From the NCBI GenBank assembly GCA_036924285.1, contig JAYKYS010000015.1, forward strand, positions 9,300,001 through 9,364,000: a stretch of DNA of 64,000 nt. The letters are read 5' to 3'. The notes under the pieces are model-generated. The model saw only the letters and a program-made list of their open reading frames with translations, searched no databases and was not told the DNA's origin. Source of the stretch: Asterella californica. Taxonomy: Eukaryota; Streptophyta; Marchantiopsida; Marchantiales; Aytoniaceae. Both the position numbers and the translations under genes were made by a program. Positions 1 to 13,240 of the stretch are shown in pieces (the first letter of the stretch is position 1; each line of letters begins with the position of its first letter).

Positions 1-1841
1 TGGGTTAAAAAAGTTAACTTCAGAATTAATGTGACCTACACTAATACTTGTCAACAGTGTAGCGTTCTTAGAGACAACGTCCTGTTCTAACACAAGAAGT
101 CTAAAAATTCTCTCTCATGATCGTAGGATTTGGAAGTGAAGTCTAGAGAAGTCCATTGAGTTAACTCATGTATCTGACCGAGGAGGATACTCATGCAGAG
201 TCCGGTCATGTTTGAGGGCGTTCAAATTCTACCACCGAGTCGAAAGGTTGACACTTCGATGGAGAGAGCCTTCAACGTTCCCTTTTTGGTATTGTAAGTA
301 CATTATGCTTTGGATGACCTGCGCACAAAATCCTTCAACACATACACTTATCATTCTGCATGCAAAACTACATGCAGTAGCAACGATTACATCTCTATTA
401 CAGGATCCACGGTAGATTCTTCTGAGGATAGGTGGGGAGCTATATATATATATCATGCAGAAGATAATATTTTCTGCGTGAATAATTCTGCCTATGCTTA
501 TGAAACATTATGCCAATGCTGTCAATGCGATCCTTGCACAACCAAGCTGATGATGGCGAGTTCGGGAAACAAGGAAGGCAAGTTCGATTAAATTATTTAT
601 GTTGACCACTCCTTGCTTGCTCGTTTCAAGTGTGGTCCTGGCATGCTTAGAAGAATACCGTCCATATTCTCACAGATTTTGTTGGGTGCATTGTGCTGTT
701 TCATTAAACTTAATTCCTATTTTGTACTCCTCCCGCGGCTCACGGTTCTAGAATACCCATAATCGAACAACCAATAACTAAACATAATCCATTATCATAG
801 ACATATTGCATCAGCTGGACAGACATCTGCCCCTAGGTACTTGTAAACAGGACAAGGCTGATGTTGTCATAAGCCCCTCAAACATTATTGCCGTTGAATG
901 CTAGTCGAGTTTCATGATACTGCTGTTTTGATTGAGATCCCAGATTCCTTCCAGGACTATCTTTCAGGGTAAATCTGTCCAAGCCTCAGCTGAGATAGTT
1001 TCCTTCCTATTCCGAGCTTTTATAGTGGTCGGAGACTGTACTTGATGACTTCCATACTACTGCTCTGGTCGTCTCTCCGTCTCTTAATGAGGGAAACACA
1101 GCAGGGCTGCAGAAGAGCCTGCAGTCCTGTACAGAGAACTTGACAAGCCTGGACATAATCTACTACGATCCGCCATCAGCACATGTTAATGAAGCTTTGC
1201 ATAGCTAGCTTGCATGCATCCACCGGGGCTGAGCGTCAGGCTTGCTGTAGGTGATGCAGCTTCTAAAGGAGCTTCTAAAGGTAAAAAAGAGCCTCTCATT
1301 GATGACTTCATCCATACAGCGTGTGACCCACTCAATCCATGTGTGCATCCGCCATGACTCAGGAATTCACTGAGAAGTTACATGTGCAATCTTTGCAGCA
1401 GGTGTTTTTCACCGATTCTTGCCCTAGTGATGTCCAGCAGTTGAATTTGAACTCTAGTAGTGTATAATTGACTGAGATCCGGGCAAGCTTTTTTAAAGTT
1501 TAAACATGGCTACAACCAACGAGAAGAGCATTGATAAGCTTGCTAGATATACAGTAGCTGACTCTAGCTCTGTGATGTGATGGCCGAGTACATTATTTTT
1601 GTATTTTCTCTCAGATACATGCGCGCAACGGTCAAAATCAGTAGCATAGTTTGTTTGACCAGAACTCTGCACATCCTGCACTAAGACTTCGCTTCCGTTT
1701 TGGACAAGGTACTGATCATAAAATAGTCTTCGTTGGGGTGCCATCTGCAACGAGCTTAGACTGAACTGTTGTACTGGGAGTATTTACTGCTGAAGGCAGT
1801 GTACTGTATTACAAATCGAATGGTGCAACTGGAAGTAGAAT
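1..1841. other. Intergenic, no gene recognised
   Basis: No open frame here has a recognisable domain, and I see no tRNA or rRNA signature on either strand. The longest frames are under 100 codons and look random in composition. A short TA run (ctatatatatata) lies near 440-452. Part of an exon or a decayed transposon could be missed by eye. Confidence 0.4.
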
Positions 1842-1851
1842 GAGGCAGGAG

Positions 1852-2227
1852 CAGAAAATTGCTTGATAACACCCACAGTACGTTCCCTGCGCTTGATCAC
1901 ACCTCTCTTACGGTTTAGTCGCTTGATCACACCTCTAACTGGAGTCAGGTTGTGAAACCGGTAACTTGTCCATGTCACATTTACATTTCAGCTCCAGCTG
2001 GATCGAACTACAAGCCTGCAGCAACGGAAAGTGCTTCATGCATTGTACTTCCCCTTCTTCTGTTGACACGTTTATCATCTCGAACGTGCTTACATGTCAA
2101 CTGAGTTGGCCATGTAACCGGGTTCGCTGTCTGAAACCAGTCAGGGGTGTGATCAAGCGACTAAACTCTAAGACGGGTGTGATCAAGCGCAGGGAACGCA
2201 CTGGGGGTGTGATCAAGCAATTTTCTG
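1852..2227. mobile_element. Non-autonomous Mutator-like element (MULE-type MITE)
   Basis: A 376-bp element has inverted arms of about 100-118 bp. The left arm begins CAGAAAATTGCTTGAT and the right arm ends with its reverse complement, ATCAAGCAATTTTCTG. It is flanked by a perfect 10-bp direct repeat, GAGGCAGGAG, at 1842-1851 and 2228-2237. Long terminal inverted repeats plus a 9-11 bp target duplication are the hallmark of Mutator-like elements, so I infer mobilisation in trans by a MULE transposase. The interior of about 150 bp has no coding capacity. Each arm carries three copies of GTGTGATCAAGC about 30 bp apart, plausibly transposase-binding sites. The arms still match closely and the duplication is intact, so the insertion is not very old. 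Relatives occur at 13661-13963 and 21314-21365. Confidence 0.82.
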
Positions 2228-2237
2228 GAGGCAGGAG

Positions 2238-3549
2238 TGACTCACTGTACGTATCCTGTGCTATACGTACAGAAGAGCAAAATCATGGACCGTTTGTGGA
2301 GTAGAAGAAGAATCTGATGTTTCGGTGAGCTAGAAAGTTGAGCCTCTGATCAGCCAAATGATTCCAACTTCGGGCTGCCAGTTCACTACAAACGTCACTG
2401 CTGCTTATGAACGAACTATATCTCTACGACATGACTGACATCTGCTTTCGGTTTTCTCTTTCTCCTTTCCTCTGAAATATCTGTGTGTTGTATTTTGTAT
2501 ATGTCCATAAATCGAAGTCGTCAAGTACTACTTGATATGCATGCCCATGAGAGTGTCATAAATATGCGTTAACTCGGGAAAACAATCATATACGAGTTAA
2601 AAGTCAGCTTCAGTGTAACTTACTTCAATCATCGTTCATGCAGAGGCAAGGGAACCAGCAAGCACAATCCTTCCGAAGGCCATTCTCGTTGTGACGGAAT
2701 GCTGGAGATTATGACTCACTCAGTAAACCGAAAACTATCTGGCAGCTGATCTTCAGATTGAAGTCACAACAGGATGACGTGAACCTTCCATTCTTCACTG
2801 GAAGGTTTAGGTTTTGGTCGTTGGTAGTACCGGTACGAGCGCTGAAGCTCCATCATCAATTCTTGTGCGTACCTGCAGGGGAAGTGTAACAGTGCAACTT
2901 ATCCCCGAATTCTGAAGTAGAAAAGATCAGGCAGGGATCGTACTGTCGTTTCACTCCATTCGCATCAAATGATAATGTCAAGTTCTAGGAATAAGAGTAC
3001 CTTTGCAGCATTCAGTCCAGTTTTCTCACCAAATTACGATGCATACTGTAAAACTTTGTAGCTATGTTCCGAAAGAGAAACACGCGACGCAATGAATAGC
3101 CAACTTTGTAGCTATGCTCCGAAAGTAGTAGAGAGCAAATAGTACGTGGAGGAAGAAACGAGCCGTTTGATGTGCTTTTACAAGGCGAGAAAGATTTGCC
3201 ATCGTCTATTCCTGACAGGAATCGCTGCTCTTTTACGCACAATTAACATAAACCATTTCTACCTCTTTCCGTTATTTATATGTGGTAAACGATCCATCTT
3301 AATTCCATACACTACTGTTTAGGTTTGGAAAAGCGATAAATTTTAAATTTGATATAGTTTAGCTCTGGAAGTTGATATACCACAGTTAAATCACGGTTTT
3401 AGATTGAAAAGTTGACATGTTACTGTTTTGATTCGGGTTAAGTTGAGGAAATTGGTATGCTACTGTTTAACCTCGGTTTAAGTTAGCGGAATGGTTTAGG
3501 GATGAGAAATGATCATGACAAACTACATTTAAACATGAGTATAAAGACT
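2238..3549. other. Intergenic, no gene recognised
   Basis: No domain-bearing frame is visible. Around 3033-3130 the phrase 'tttgtagctatg(t/c)tccgaaag' occurs twice (near 3055 and 3108), a small local duplication. At 3300-3500 several loosely similar AT-rich phrases based on 'ttgaggaaattg(a/g)tatgctactgtt' recur, possibly degenerate tandem repeats. Confidence 0.35.
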
Positions 3550-4300
3550 CCTAGAATCTTTCTTTTGCTAGATAGTAGACTGCACAGATCTGAACCCAAT
3601 GACACCTTGCGCGCGTGTATTGGACTTCCCAAATCTCCAAACCGTCCATCGACAAGTCGTAGATGCAAGCTAGCCCCTAAGCTGCCCCCTTGTATCAATC
3701 TCTGTACGTACGAAGTTCTCTGTCATAATAATGAAGCAGGTCCCTTGGGGCTTTGATATAACGCTTTCGAGTCGCATAACTTCTTCACTGGACGTCCAAA
3801 CGAAGTAAACAAGGTGCCTATGAAAAGCTGACAATGAGGTCTACCCATTGATGCGATGAAAGTGGAGATCCGAAATTGTCCCAAAAGCCCGTAAGCTGAG
3901 GCCTAGCTTGTTTTACCCATCTTTCGAGTCTCGTAACTCCTCAACTAGGCGTCCAAACGAAGTAGATGAAGTGCCTATGGAGTGCTTACAAAGAGCTCTA
4001 TCCACTGATGCGATGAAAGCGAAGATCCGAAGTTGTGCCAAAAGTCTGTAAGCTGAGGCCTAGCTTGTGTTCTCCATCTTTTGAGTCTTGTAACTTCTCC
4101 ACTAGGCGTCCAAACGAAGTAGACAAAGTACCTATGGAAAGCTGACAACGAGCTCTACCCATCTATGCGATGAAAATGGAGATCCGAATTGATGCCAAAA
4201 GTCCGTAAACTAAGGCCTAGCTTGTCTTTCTCATGAGTGTCTTTGGAGCAACAAGCATCGAAGTCTGAATTTCAGATAGGAACCGGTCCACGACACGACA
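3550..4300 (-). mobile_element. Decayed LTR fragment, same family as the 39.2-45.0 kb element
   Basis: Read on the minus strand, this begins at 4300 with TGTCGTGTCGTGGACC, the same start as the LTR at 43284. It then follows that LTR through the phrases about 'ccaaagacactcatgag', 'gtttggacgcc' and 'gggcagcttaaggg' down to about 3550. No internal region or partner LTR is seen nearby, so it is a solo-LTR remnant or truncated fragment. It differs from the 39-45 kb copies by an internal triplication of 157 bp, annotated separately. Confidence 0.7.
3764..4234 (-). repeat. 157-bp tandem repeat, three copies, inside an LTR relic
   Basis: The anchor GTCCAAACG occurs at 3794, 3951 and 4108, exactly 157 bp apart each time. 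The surrounding sequence repeats with it: 'tcgtaacttct', 'gcctatg', 'ctaccca', 'gatgcgatgaaa', 'gatccgaa', 'aggcctagcttg'. Units are about 3764-3920, 3921-4077 and 4078-4234. The corresponding LTR segment at 43365-43530 has one unit plus the beginning of a second, so the array is an expansion within this LTR family. Confidence 0.85.
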
Positions 4301-7300
4301 ATGTTTTCAGACATTGTGCGGTTTTGCTTTATTTCATGTATTGCATCAAAATGTTGGTCCTCTGGTTTTAAGATTTTGTGTTTAGATTTTGACTAGGAAA
4401 ATGACTGGACATATCGAGAACTTGGACATGATGCGATAGCGTTTAGAGAGAGGGGAGAAATGAAATCACGTTCTTCTCAAGGTTCGAGTTGTGGCATATA
4501 GTGAAGAGGGATTCTGCACTTACGAGAGATGCAAACTGCAGAAAGAAATTAGGGTCCCAGAGAGTATTGCTCGAAGTGCCAGAAGATCTAAATGTCATTG
4601 AAATGACACTTTTGCTTGCAATTGCTAATCAGCGACGACAGCATAGAAACTTGATGTATTGCATGAGATAGTGCACAGAACTTTCTAAGGATGGATGCTA
4701 CAACATTTACTCTCTTGGAAATGAGGTGCGAAGATACGACTGTCTTGGATATGTTAATCAGTCATAAGTGGATATGCCACTTGATTATCATCTAGTTACA
4801 TAAGAATCGATAGAGCTGAATCTTGCACTCAATGCACTTTGTTTCCTCTTCACTCTCCGAGCACACTTACGAGGTTGGATGCTTTAAGTCCTTCACTTGC
4901 TTCCGATGATGAGAAGGATAAATATGCGAGTAATTCAAAAGAAATAAGGTGCATGAGGTAAGTGACAGCATGTTCAAAAGCATTACAAATCCGTTTGCAG
5001 TTCATTTTTTAGTCGGTTTTTTGATACGCATTGTCTGTGTCATAATACTTCTTCTACTTGTTGGGATCGCATTATCATAGAAATTTACGTGATGCATCAA
5101 ACATACTGCACTATCCGTACAGTCGCTGTGAAGAATATTACAGTGATGGTGTGGACCGAGCCGAGCCAAGTTGGTGGCTTGGTGGGTTCTACTCCCATCG
5201 CAAGATCTGTTCGGGATGTTGACCCTTAGGAGTTATTGTTTCTGTTTTTTCATTCTTGTAAATAATTTTAGAGGTCCTTCCGACTGAAAATGTGTTATCT
5301 GATTGCTATTGTTCCAACATATCGACCTACTAGTCCAGCTTAACAGCAAATACCAGTCCATTTGCCAGACTTTTTTCTTTTCTGAACTATAATATTTAGA
5401 AGGCTATTCTGCATATACTTTCTTAGCTCGATAGTATATAGTATTCTTGTTAATTTTTAGTTTTATCTAAGGATATCTAACACGAGGGTAGATTTTTGCA
5501 TATAGAAGAAAAAGTTAACCCACGTTCTCGACTGTGGTTAAGTTTTAAGGAACTGGTCATCCGCCCATGTTACTGTAACTGAACTGTGATAATGTTCTGG
5601 ACCTGAGGTTGACCTGCAGTTAACGTTCTTCCGGTAGTACATCTTTAACTTGAAGACGTTTGACCTACCACCGTATAATTATTGGTACGGAAGTTCTCGC
5701 TTCTGGCAGAAAAAATTTTGGTGCGGGCTTAATTACATTTATTGTAGAAGAATGTTAGTAGTAAAAAAGGACGTAAAAATGAATTCTTTCTGATGTCGAA
5801 AATCAACAAGTTTTAGCTATTTTTCTTGATAGAATTTGAATATTTCGTTAGTTCAAAGAATTTCAAGTTGTAACACTACAGTAAATATAAATATTTTGCA
5901 ATGCTATTATTAACCAAGAATTATACCACTACATCGAACAAATGTTGAAACTGTATTGTTTTTTAGTTAAAAATACTTTATGAGGTTTTGCACTACATCA
6001 GTTCATACAAAAAACAATAAAAGAACAGAATAAACACATGTTACACAAGAAAAAATAAATATACGATACAATCTTCTCATTAAATAGCAATGTAATCTTG
6101 TGGTTGTGTAAATACAACACACTCCGAAGGAATAACCTCCTCTGCAGGAGAAGTTCTAAAGTCAACGTTCTCCGTTCATAACTTCTACGGGCCATATGGG
6201 AAGCAAAAACGGATGAGATGTGAATCAGCGCTCGGGGCTAATCGGCATTCTTTGTATTCTCAACCGGCTGGAATTCCGAAAAGTCGGGTTGAAATGGTGT
6301 CCAGTCAGATTTTTTGCAGGTTAAAGTTTTACAAAACGACAATTTACCTGTATTAAAAAGAGGGAAGATTATTAAATGATTGAAAATAACCGGTTCCCAT
6401 TCATTGCCGTAGGATAATTTCCGGTTCTCTAAACTTTTTACCCCGAGCACTGCTGTGAATACATTCGCACGTGTAAAAACTGAAATCTTTTGAAATTATT
6501 ATTCAAAATCATTACGGTCGCAATCAATTTTATTACGGGTACTTCTTGAGGTGTCTGCAAGAGTTGGTTGCAGCTGAGGCCTCTCCAACCGTAAGACAAA
6601 TTAACCATTTAAAATTACTTGTAGTTATTTGTTCTATGATCTCTTCTATAACAACAGAGGTTAGAAGATCCAGGCTCTATCCAAAACTAGTTATAGAAAT
6701 TTAGTCCAGCAGCTGTAGATGAGTTATGGTCTTTTTGCCTTTTTACAAAATGAAATTCTCCAGCTTTGACACGCGTTATTGTAAACTTTGGAATTCTAAA
6801 ACTATGTTCAATTATCCGTCCTAAGAAAATGGGAAAATCCCTCGTCAAGAAAATGGACACGGCAAGGAGCTGAAAGAAACGTGCAAGATTTCAGAAACTA
6901 CATTCCCTGCTACGTTTAACGTTATAAAAAGATAGTGTTAATTACTGATACAAACACTAATTTAGATTTATGCATGATTTGTAGTAAATCAAACAAATCA
7001 CTATCATGGCATTCAGCCAAATTATGTAATTCGAACTGTGGGACGTGTAAATCCAGAATTAAAGAGTATAAGGGAACAGTACAATATCCAGATCGGCAAA
7101 AATGAAAAACACGGTTGCTTCAAGAACTGATCGTAAGGATTTTAGCCATGGTAGTGCGTACCGTCGCGGTCTACGAATATTTATGTATTCCTAACTTTTA
7201 CACTCTCTAATAAATGCTGTAAATTTATTTTTCACCATATATCTGTAGTTCTTACCGCCCTGCTAAATATTTAACGTATGGAGAAGATTTAGCACGGCGA

Positions 7301-9074
7301 TAAATCTGCTAAAATATTAATAAGAAAACCTTTCCCTCAAGTGTATTTGGTTTAAAAAAACCCGGAAACTGGATCTCACCTGGCCGTTTTTAGTGTTGCG
7401 GTGGAGACTCCATTATAATGATAAGTAATGCGATGTAACGAGCATGCGTGTGCCAAGTTCTGTGAAAGTGCTTTTGTAAGCGTCTTGTAGATCGAGTTTA
7501 TAGTATCTAGGATATAGTGGGATCGGATGCGATGCTCTAAGTTTCATCGTGGAGGTTCCCATTTCCATACTCAACCACTGCGGCGGTTGAGTCTTTAATT
7601 TTCTAACCTTCCATTGAAGTTCTCACCGTTTCTTCTCTAGCTCTATCGGCTTTGGACGCTTTTGGCTGATGAGCTCCCCAGATTCATTTTCCAACATGAC
7701 TCTGCTAGCTAACGTTGATCAGCTGCAAAATCCAAGGCCCGTCACATCTTTCTAGATGATTTCAGTGGAATTATGGGAGCCCAAGCGATCCTACTCGGTC
7801 TTCTGCTCTACGACAGTTCTCTGTCTCTCTCTCTGTTTGAACCAGCTCTCTCCGATTGCAGTGCTGAAACTTGCTCCAGTTTGACTGCACAATGAGGTTA
7901 TCAACAAAACCATTTTAGATTTAACGTTAAATTTCTTTGCTCGCAGGCAGTGAGCAACTAGCAATAATGGAATCGGTCAAGTAAGGATTTAAATCAAGGC
8001 TCTCTAAGAGCTTGAGAATCTGTGATTCACTTCAAGATAAACCATTGAGTACCGATTGAGAATGTTGAGACGAAGGTTTCGTGGTTTCTTGGAACAAAAC
8101 AGGATATTCTCTCTACTCTAAAGTACATGGGGAGAAAAAAAGGAATATTTCTTCTCCTGATTTTATACCCGCGCTAGGGCTTTAACAGGTTACAGCTTCA
8201 GCATCCTTGCTTCACTAATGAATATCCATTACCAGGAAGAGCACAAAGGGAATCCAGGAGGGAAAACATCTGTACCAGTCCACTTTTTCGACTAAAACAA
8301 CGTACCGAAAACGAGTGGTGTTTGCTCGCATGACATTGCCAAAAGTGATCAGTCGACGAACAAAATTTGGATGAATTGCCTATTAAATACTTGGTGCCAT
8401 CCTTGCCTTACTCATTTCATCTTATATCAGTGGTATACATTCATTTATGTTGACTTGGAGGGCCTGGCCCTGATTACCGACAAGAATCTGCAAATGAAAA
8501 GGAGAAAGATGCTGCTGCTAAATCCTTTCACGATATCCGAACCTTTGGGGCAGCAGAGGGACTCCGGTGGTAATAAATTCGCATCTTTGCCATGTGGATT
8601 CAGCTGTTGATGGTGATCAAGGGGAGCGAGCGGGACGAGGGAGACAGACAGACGTCGAAGAAGAAGAGAAAAGCAAGGAAAGAATCATATGGCGTGGACT
8701 GGAAAGGGAGACAAGGATACTCCAATAACGTACCTGCTGGATAGATCAAGTGTGTCTCAGTGAGCCTGCACAATGAGGTTCTGCTGGTTATCAGGACTAC
8801 GGTATTTCTAGGGGCACTGGAGGTTTAACGATCGAACTAACCACTTGCCGCCTGGACGATTCAGCAGCGAGTGAGTGGTGTGTTCGTCGCGCTTGCTGGC
8901 TAAAATCATTGTCTACTGTCAGCGAGTGACTTATACCCGCAATTATGGTGTGGAAGACCAATCCGTAACCAGGTTCAGTATATCACAGTCTAACAGTACT
9001 GTAGGCCGTGGAGCAGAGTACAGGCACTGTTGGACTATAATCCCTATTGTCGCACCTTCCAGGACCAAATGATC
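4301..9074. other. Intergenic, no gene recognised
   Basis: About 4.8 kb without a frame I can assign. The composition becomes AT-rich from about 5.3 to 7.4 kb. All open frames are short and show no motif. I see no tRNA, rRNA or terminal-repeat structure. Small exons of a spliced gene cannot be excluded by eye. Confidence 0.35.
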
Positions 9075-9095
9075 CTCTCTCTCTCTCTCTCTCTC
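9075..9095. repeat. (CT)n microsatellite
   Basis: A pure CT dinucleotide run of 21 bases in otherwise unremarkable intergenic sequence. Confidence 0.9.
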
Positions 9096-12000
9096 ACTTT
9101 CTGTTGCACACCATCATACCGCTTCTGATCGTTGCTCCTTGTGCATGTTGGTTAACTCAACGATGTCTGACTCACCAAGCGCCATTAATCTTTGGTGCAA
9201 GCTGAGGTCAGTGGACAGTCATGACTCTGCCGAAATTGATAAGGCAGATTTAGAATTGCCTCATGTGCCGTGAAGGGAGGTTCGTAAGTAAGTTAGTCAC
9301 GTCACTTTTGAAACAAACAAGCTGATGGATGGATGGCTCTTACTTTGTCCAGTCTTGCTAATCTTACTTCTCATGAGAACCAGATTTTTGATGCAGAAGC
9401 AACCGTTTTATACTTGATTCGATGGTGAAGGTTCGTCCTGAAATCAGAACAAGGTACTTTCACCGTTGGGGTCTTTCCATCCGTTGGCTATTCATTGCGT
9501 CGCGTTATTCCTTTCACCGATTTGAGGAGCCACTTGTGCAGTCACCCTCTACGCTTATAGGCCATAATATGGTAGCGTATAAGCGAGCTTTCACTGAATT
9601 GCTTAAATGAACACCCTCAACGACTTAATCATTTTGAGATACATTCTTAGAATCCTTGTGTACTTACTTCTAGTGTCTCCATTCTCCCTACACAATCTTC
9701 AGGCAGTTTAACTTGTAGAGCTCCGCGACTTCAACTGCAAAGCATGTGATAAAGAGGTTTGTTATCCTAGTAGTCTGTTATCCATTCAACCCCCCATCAA
9801 CATTGCTATGGTCATCATGAGCCGAGCCGAGCCGAGCAGATCAGTCAAATCTTGTCCAATCGACTCCACTGTGTGCAAGATCTCATCTCTCCAGTCATCC
9901 TCTCCTCGTTTCTATAATTTTCACCTGCCAGAATCTTCTCCCTCCTCGCGTGCTGAAGTAAGCAGAGGTCATGAGCACTTAGATTTTCCATTTCCTTCAC
10001 GGTTCGCCCAAAATCTAGCACAGTGTGACCGAATGCGTAAATACTAGCACTAAAGTCAGGATCAGCTGTATCATATCGACTTACTCAACCATGTGACTGT
10101 CTGACATGCTCCTGTAATGAGAGCTTCAGACCAGTAGCCGAAGCTGAAGGTTTTGGTAGGGAAAGTACATGCCTTCGTTACTGTGACAGCATCAACGATC
10201 AATTGTCTACCTCAAAGTATAGCCTTCAAACATGTTGCATTGTGTAGAAAATGAAATGGTTGTCAAGTCCAGACCTTTTGGCTCATATATCGGACCGTCT
10301 GAGACTTGATTGCGTCGTTTCCACGTTTAGTCAGTACAGTTGCTCAAATTGCGCTTTCGTTTCTCCATCATACTCATGTCTTACTGACGATGCTGTACGA
10401 AGTAAGAGCTCTGGCGGGCAAACTTTGGAACGAACATCTAGAGAAAATGTTTTCCAGAATAAAACTGGAACGGTGAAAGAAGCATTTTATCGTGATCCGC
10501 TATAAACATCTGCATGCATGTTGCTTTTCTAGTCGTTGTTTGAGTTAAAGCGAATATCTTGTTGGTCTGTAAGGAAATTGTTTTTGGAAAACAAAAACCG
10601 GCTGATACTGATCATTACAGCCACATATCTTCCTATTTATTGCTGTTTTCCCCTTGTCTACCTTTTCTGTCCGGTAGTTGTCTTACAGCTTGACAGGTGA
10701 TGATGAATGCAGTCGTTACGAGAACATATTGGGAGCATAATCCTCTTGCATGAAAAGGCTTCTCTTCTCTTCTCTTCTTTTCGCGCTTGACAAACTACGG
10801 TACTATCTATGTTCGTTGAACAATATTTCATTTAGGTTAAAACAGCCCCACAGCAATATATACCAAAGAGAAAAGAAGGTCAGTAAAAGAGGTCACAAGA
10901 GCACATACTTAAAAGGATGCATAAACGTCAAAACGAACAACTAAACAGAGGTAAAAGTAATACAGGAATGGGGAAGAGAGAGGATTGAAGAGAGAGAATT
11001 ATTCACTACTTTGTAGACTTAGGATTCAAACAACTTTTCAAGCTCGCAATTAGGAAAAGATATAAAAGTAGTACACAAATAGAAGAAAACGAGAAAAAAA
11101 TGAGACACACACAAACGAGAGAGGACTAATCACTACGATAGAAAACTTAGAGACTGAGACAAGGAGAAACCTTCAAGCTCTAATAAACTTTAATTTGCTG
11201 GCTGCGGGAAGTTTCTTGTAATGGCTTCTGGACTACAGAAAACTCAGGCCTAGGCCTGACTGGGAACTGAGCAGATTGAGAAGTTCTAAGGAGAGAAAGG
11301 TGCTGTCTATGCAAGCATACATACGAACTTGCTGAAGCCTTGGAGAGCTGTACAGAAGAGACTCATACCAACGAGTCAGATCCCACAATATTCCAGCAGG
11401 AACTGGCGTTACAAGAATGATCTAGAGGTTCCACGATAAAGTACGGTGAGCTTGTAAGTATATGTTATCTGGGGAGAACTCCGGACCAGTACCACCAATG
11501 GAGAAAGTCAAAGCTCCGAACTGAAGACCGCCATGCATACATAGTAGGCGTATCTCCACCCGTCAAGATCCTCATATCGACCACAGATGTTGCCCGTAAA
11601 ACGTACGGCGATAATGGATTAGCACTCGCATAGGTGATAATATATATCACCTATATAGGCTTCATATATATATGCGCATGGGGAGGTCTGAAAGGCGGCG
11701 AAGGTTCTTGTGTCTGAAGCAAGTCATTTGAACTCAACAATTTCATACAATTCAGCTGACAGACAAGGAACCAATGGAAAGGCCAAAACAAAGGCCCTCA
11801 CCGTGAGATACAAGGCAGGCAGTTGCAAGGACCGGAAACTTGCATCGAGGGAGGTAACTAAGAGGACGACGATCCATCAAGCACTATAGTGTAGTAGTCT
11901 ATAAGGGCTTGCAACAAGTCTGTTTCATGTATAGACTCTTTTTGTTACAAAATTGCTCCCAAGTCTCTCAGAATATAGAATTTATCTTCCACAACAGAAT

Positions 12001-12562
12001 ACTACCAGCCTATTAGAACTGATAACAGACCAGCCTGTTAAAACTAATCAGAAGAAGAACTTAACAGAAATATTCCGAGATGAAATGTGCACAGCTTTAC
12101 TTAGACTTCAGAACTGGTCCAGATAGAAAGGACCTCCGACTCATACTACTCTACAAAGAATGTGGGTTAATATACTATTAGTACATAACTGTTGTCACCT
12201 CAAAGTGACTTACCTAACTGCTGTCACAGTGCTTCTCACGTCAAAGTCATGTCACAAGTCACCTCTTTTTTCTTTCTTTGTCCTTTTACTTTCCGCAGAG
12301 TTTTGATGTGACACTCTAATGATATTTAACGCTCTTGTCCGGAAAGTTGGATATGACAAGGATTCAAGTAGACGGGTGAACTATATGCACCTGAATCATT
12401 CTCGACAGACTGGGTAAAACAGTTTCTAGTAACAAAGTGGTTAACCGCTCATCCAAACGGGAACTCTCTGTTGATTTATGTTTTTCACAGAAATCACTTT
12501 CTGAGAAAGGAATGAAAATGTGAAATAGAAACATTTTCATAGAAATCACTTTGCTCTTGTAG
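9096..12562. other. Intergenic, no gene recognised
   Basis: No recognisable protein or RNA gene. At 9821-9839 there is a short GAGCC-type repeat (agccgagccgagccgagca). Positions 10.9-11.2 kb are purine-rich (agagagaggattgaagagagag). A short palindromic stretch, 'ggtgataatatatatcacc', sits at about 11633-11651. Confidence 0.35.
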
Positions 12563-13240
12563 GTTGCTTTAAGAAGCAGGGAGGAGGTTTTGGGAGTTAG
12601 GTCATCTATAATTGAAAATCAAAGATATCTTGACTATCGAGAACCAGATCTGAAAGTACTTGGAGCGAAGGGAGTTACAAGAGAAGACTCTATCGATATA
12701 TGAAGACAGTATGATGAATAAAAAAGTTCTCAGGTAATACTTCTTTGATCTTTCGTTACGATTTTTATCATTTTCAACTCGTTAGAGTTCCAATTGATTA
12801 TGTGTAGCTTGTGATAGTTACCTTTTGCTAGAATCTTGTACATGGATGTGTTTTAGATCAAGATTTAGATCGTGTGATACTGTTGTGAAGCTTTTTATTA
12901 GTAAAAAAGATGTTTTCATTGGTTTGAACTACGCCTCGGTAGTTTGATTCCTAGACTTTGATTCGGAGACTTATTTCAAAAGATTAGTGCAGATTACGAC
13001 CACTCAGGTCTGTTTATCAACTTTGTGTTCATATAAGAAAAGCGAGAGTGTATATAGAATCAACAAAACTTGTTCTCGTGATTATTTCTCTCTCTCGCCT
13101 TGGTTCAGCATGTGATATCCACAACCAAGATCCTCACATTTTCCTTGACAATCTTCACGTAAAATACGAGAGGATGGAAAACTAGGATTTGAAGAGGATT
13201 TCTGTGCAACTTGTTATAAATAAAAATTTGACATCATCAA
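12563..13240 (+). mobile_element. Decayed LTR 3' part plus start of internal region (39-45 kb family)
   Basis: From 'aagaagcagggaggag' near 12570 the sequence tracks the LTR at 44350-44976. Shared phrases include 'cgttagagtt', 'cttgtacatggatgtg', 'gaactacgc' and 'tttatcaactttgtgttc'. It also shares the LTR end '...gaca' at 13150. After that it tracks the internal start of the 39-kb element (cttcacg, aaaat, gagagga). It is therefore the 5' LTR side of another copy, now decayed and without a partner. Divergence is clearly greater than between the two LTRs at 39-45 kb. Confidence 0.65.

Noticed and set aside
1861..2220. Regularly spaced short repeats reminiscent of a CRISPR array
   Set aside because: Only three units per arm, arranged as inverted arms of a transposon with a target duplication, in a plant genome.
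1784..2304. Two frames with a repeated GVIK peptide pattern
   Set aside because: They are translations of the GTGTGATCAAGC motifs in the MITE arms, one from each arm, and not a repeat protein.
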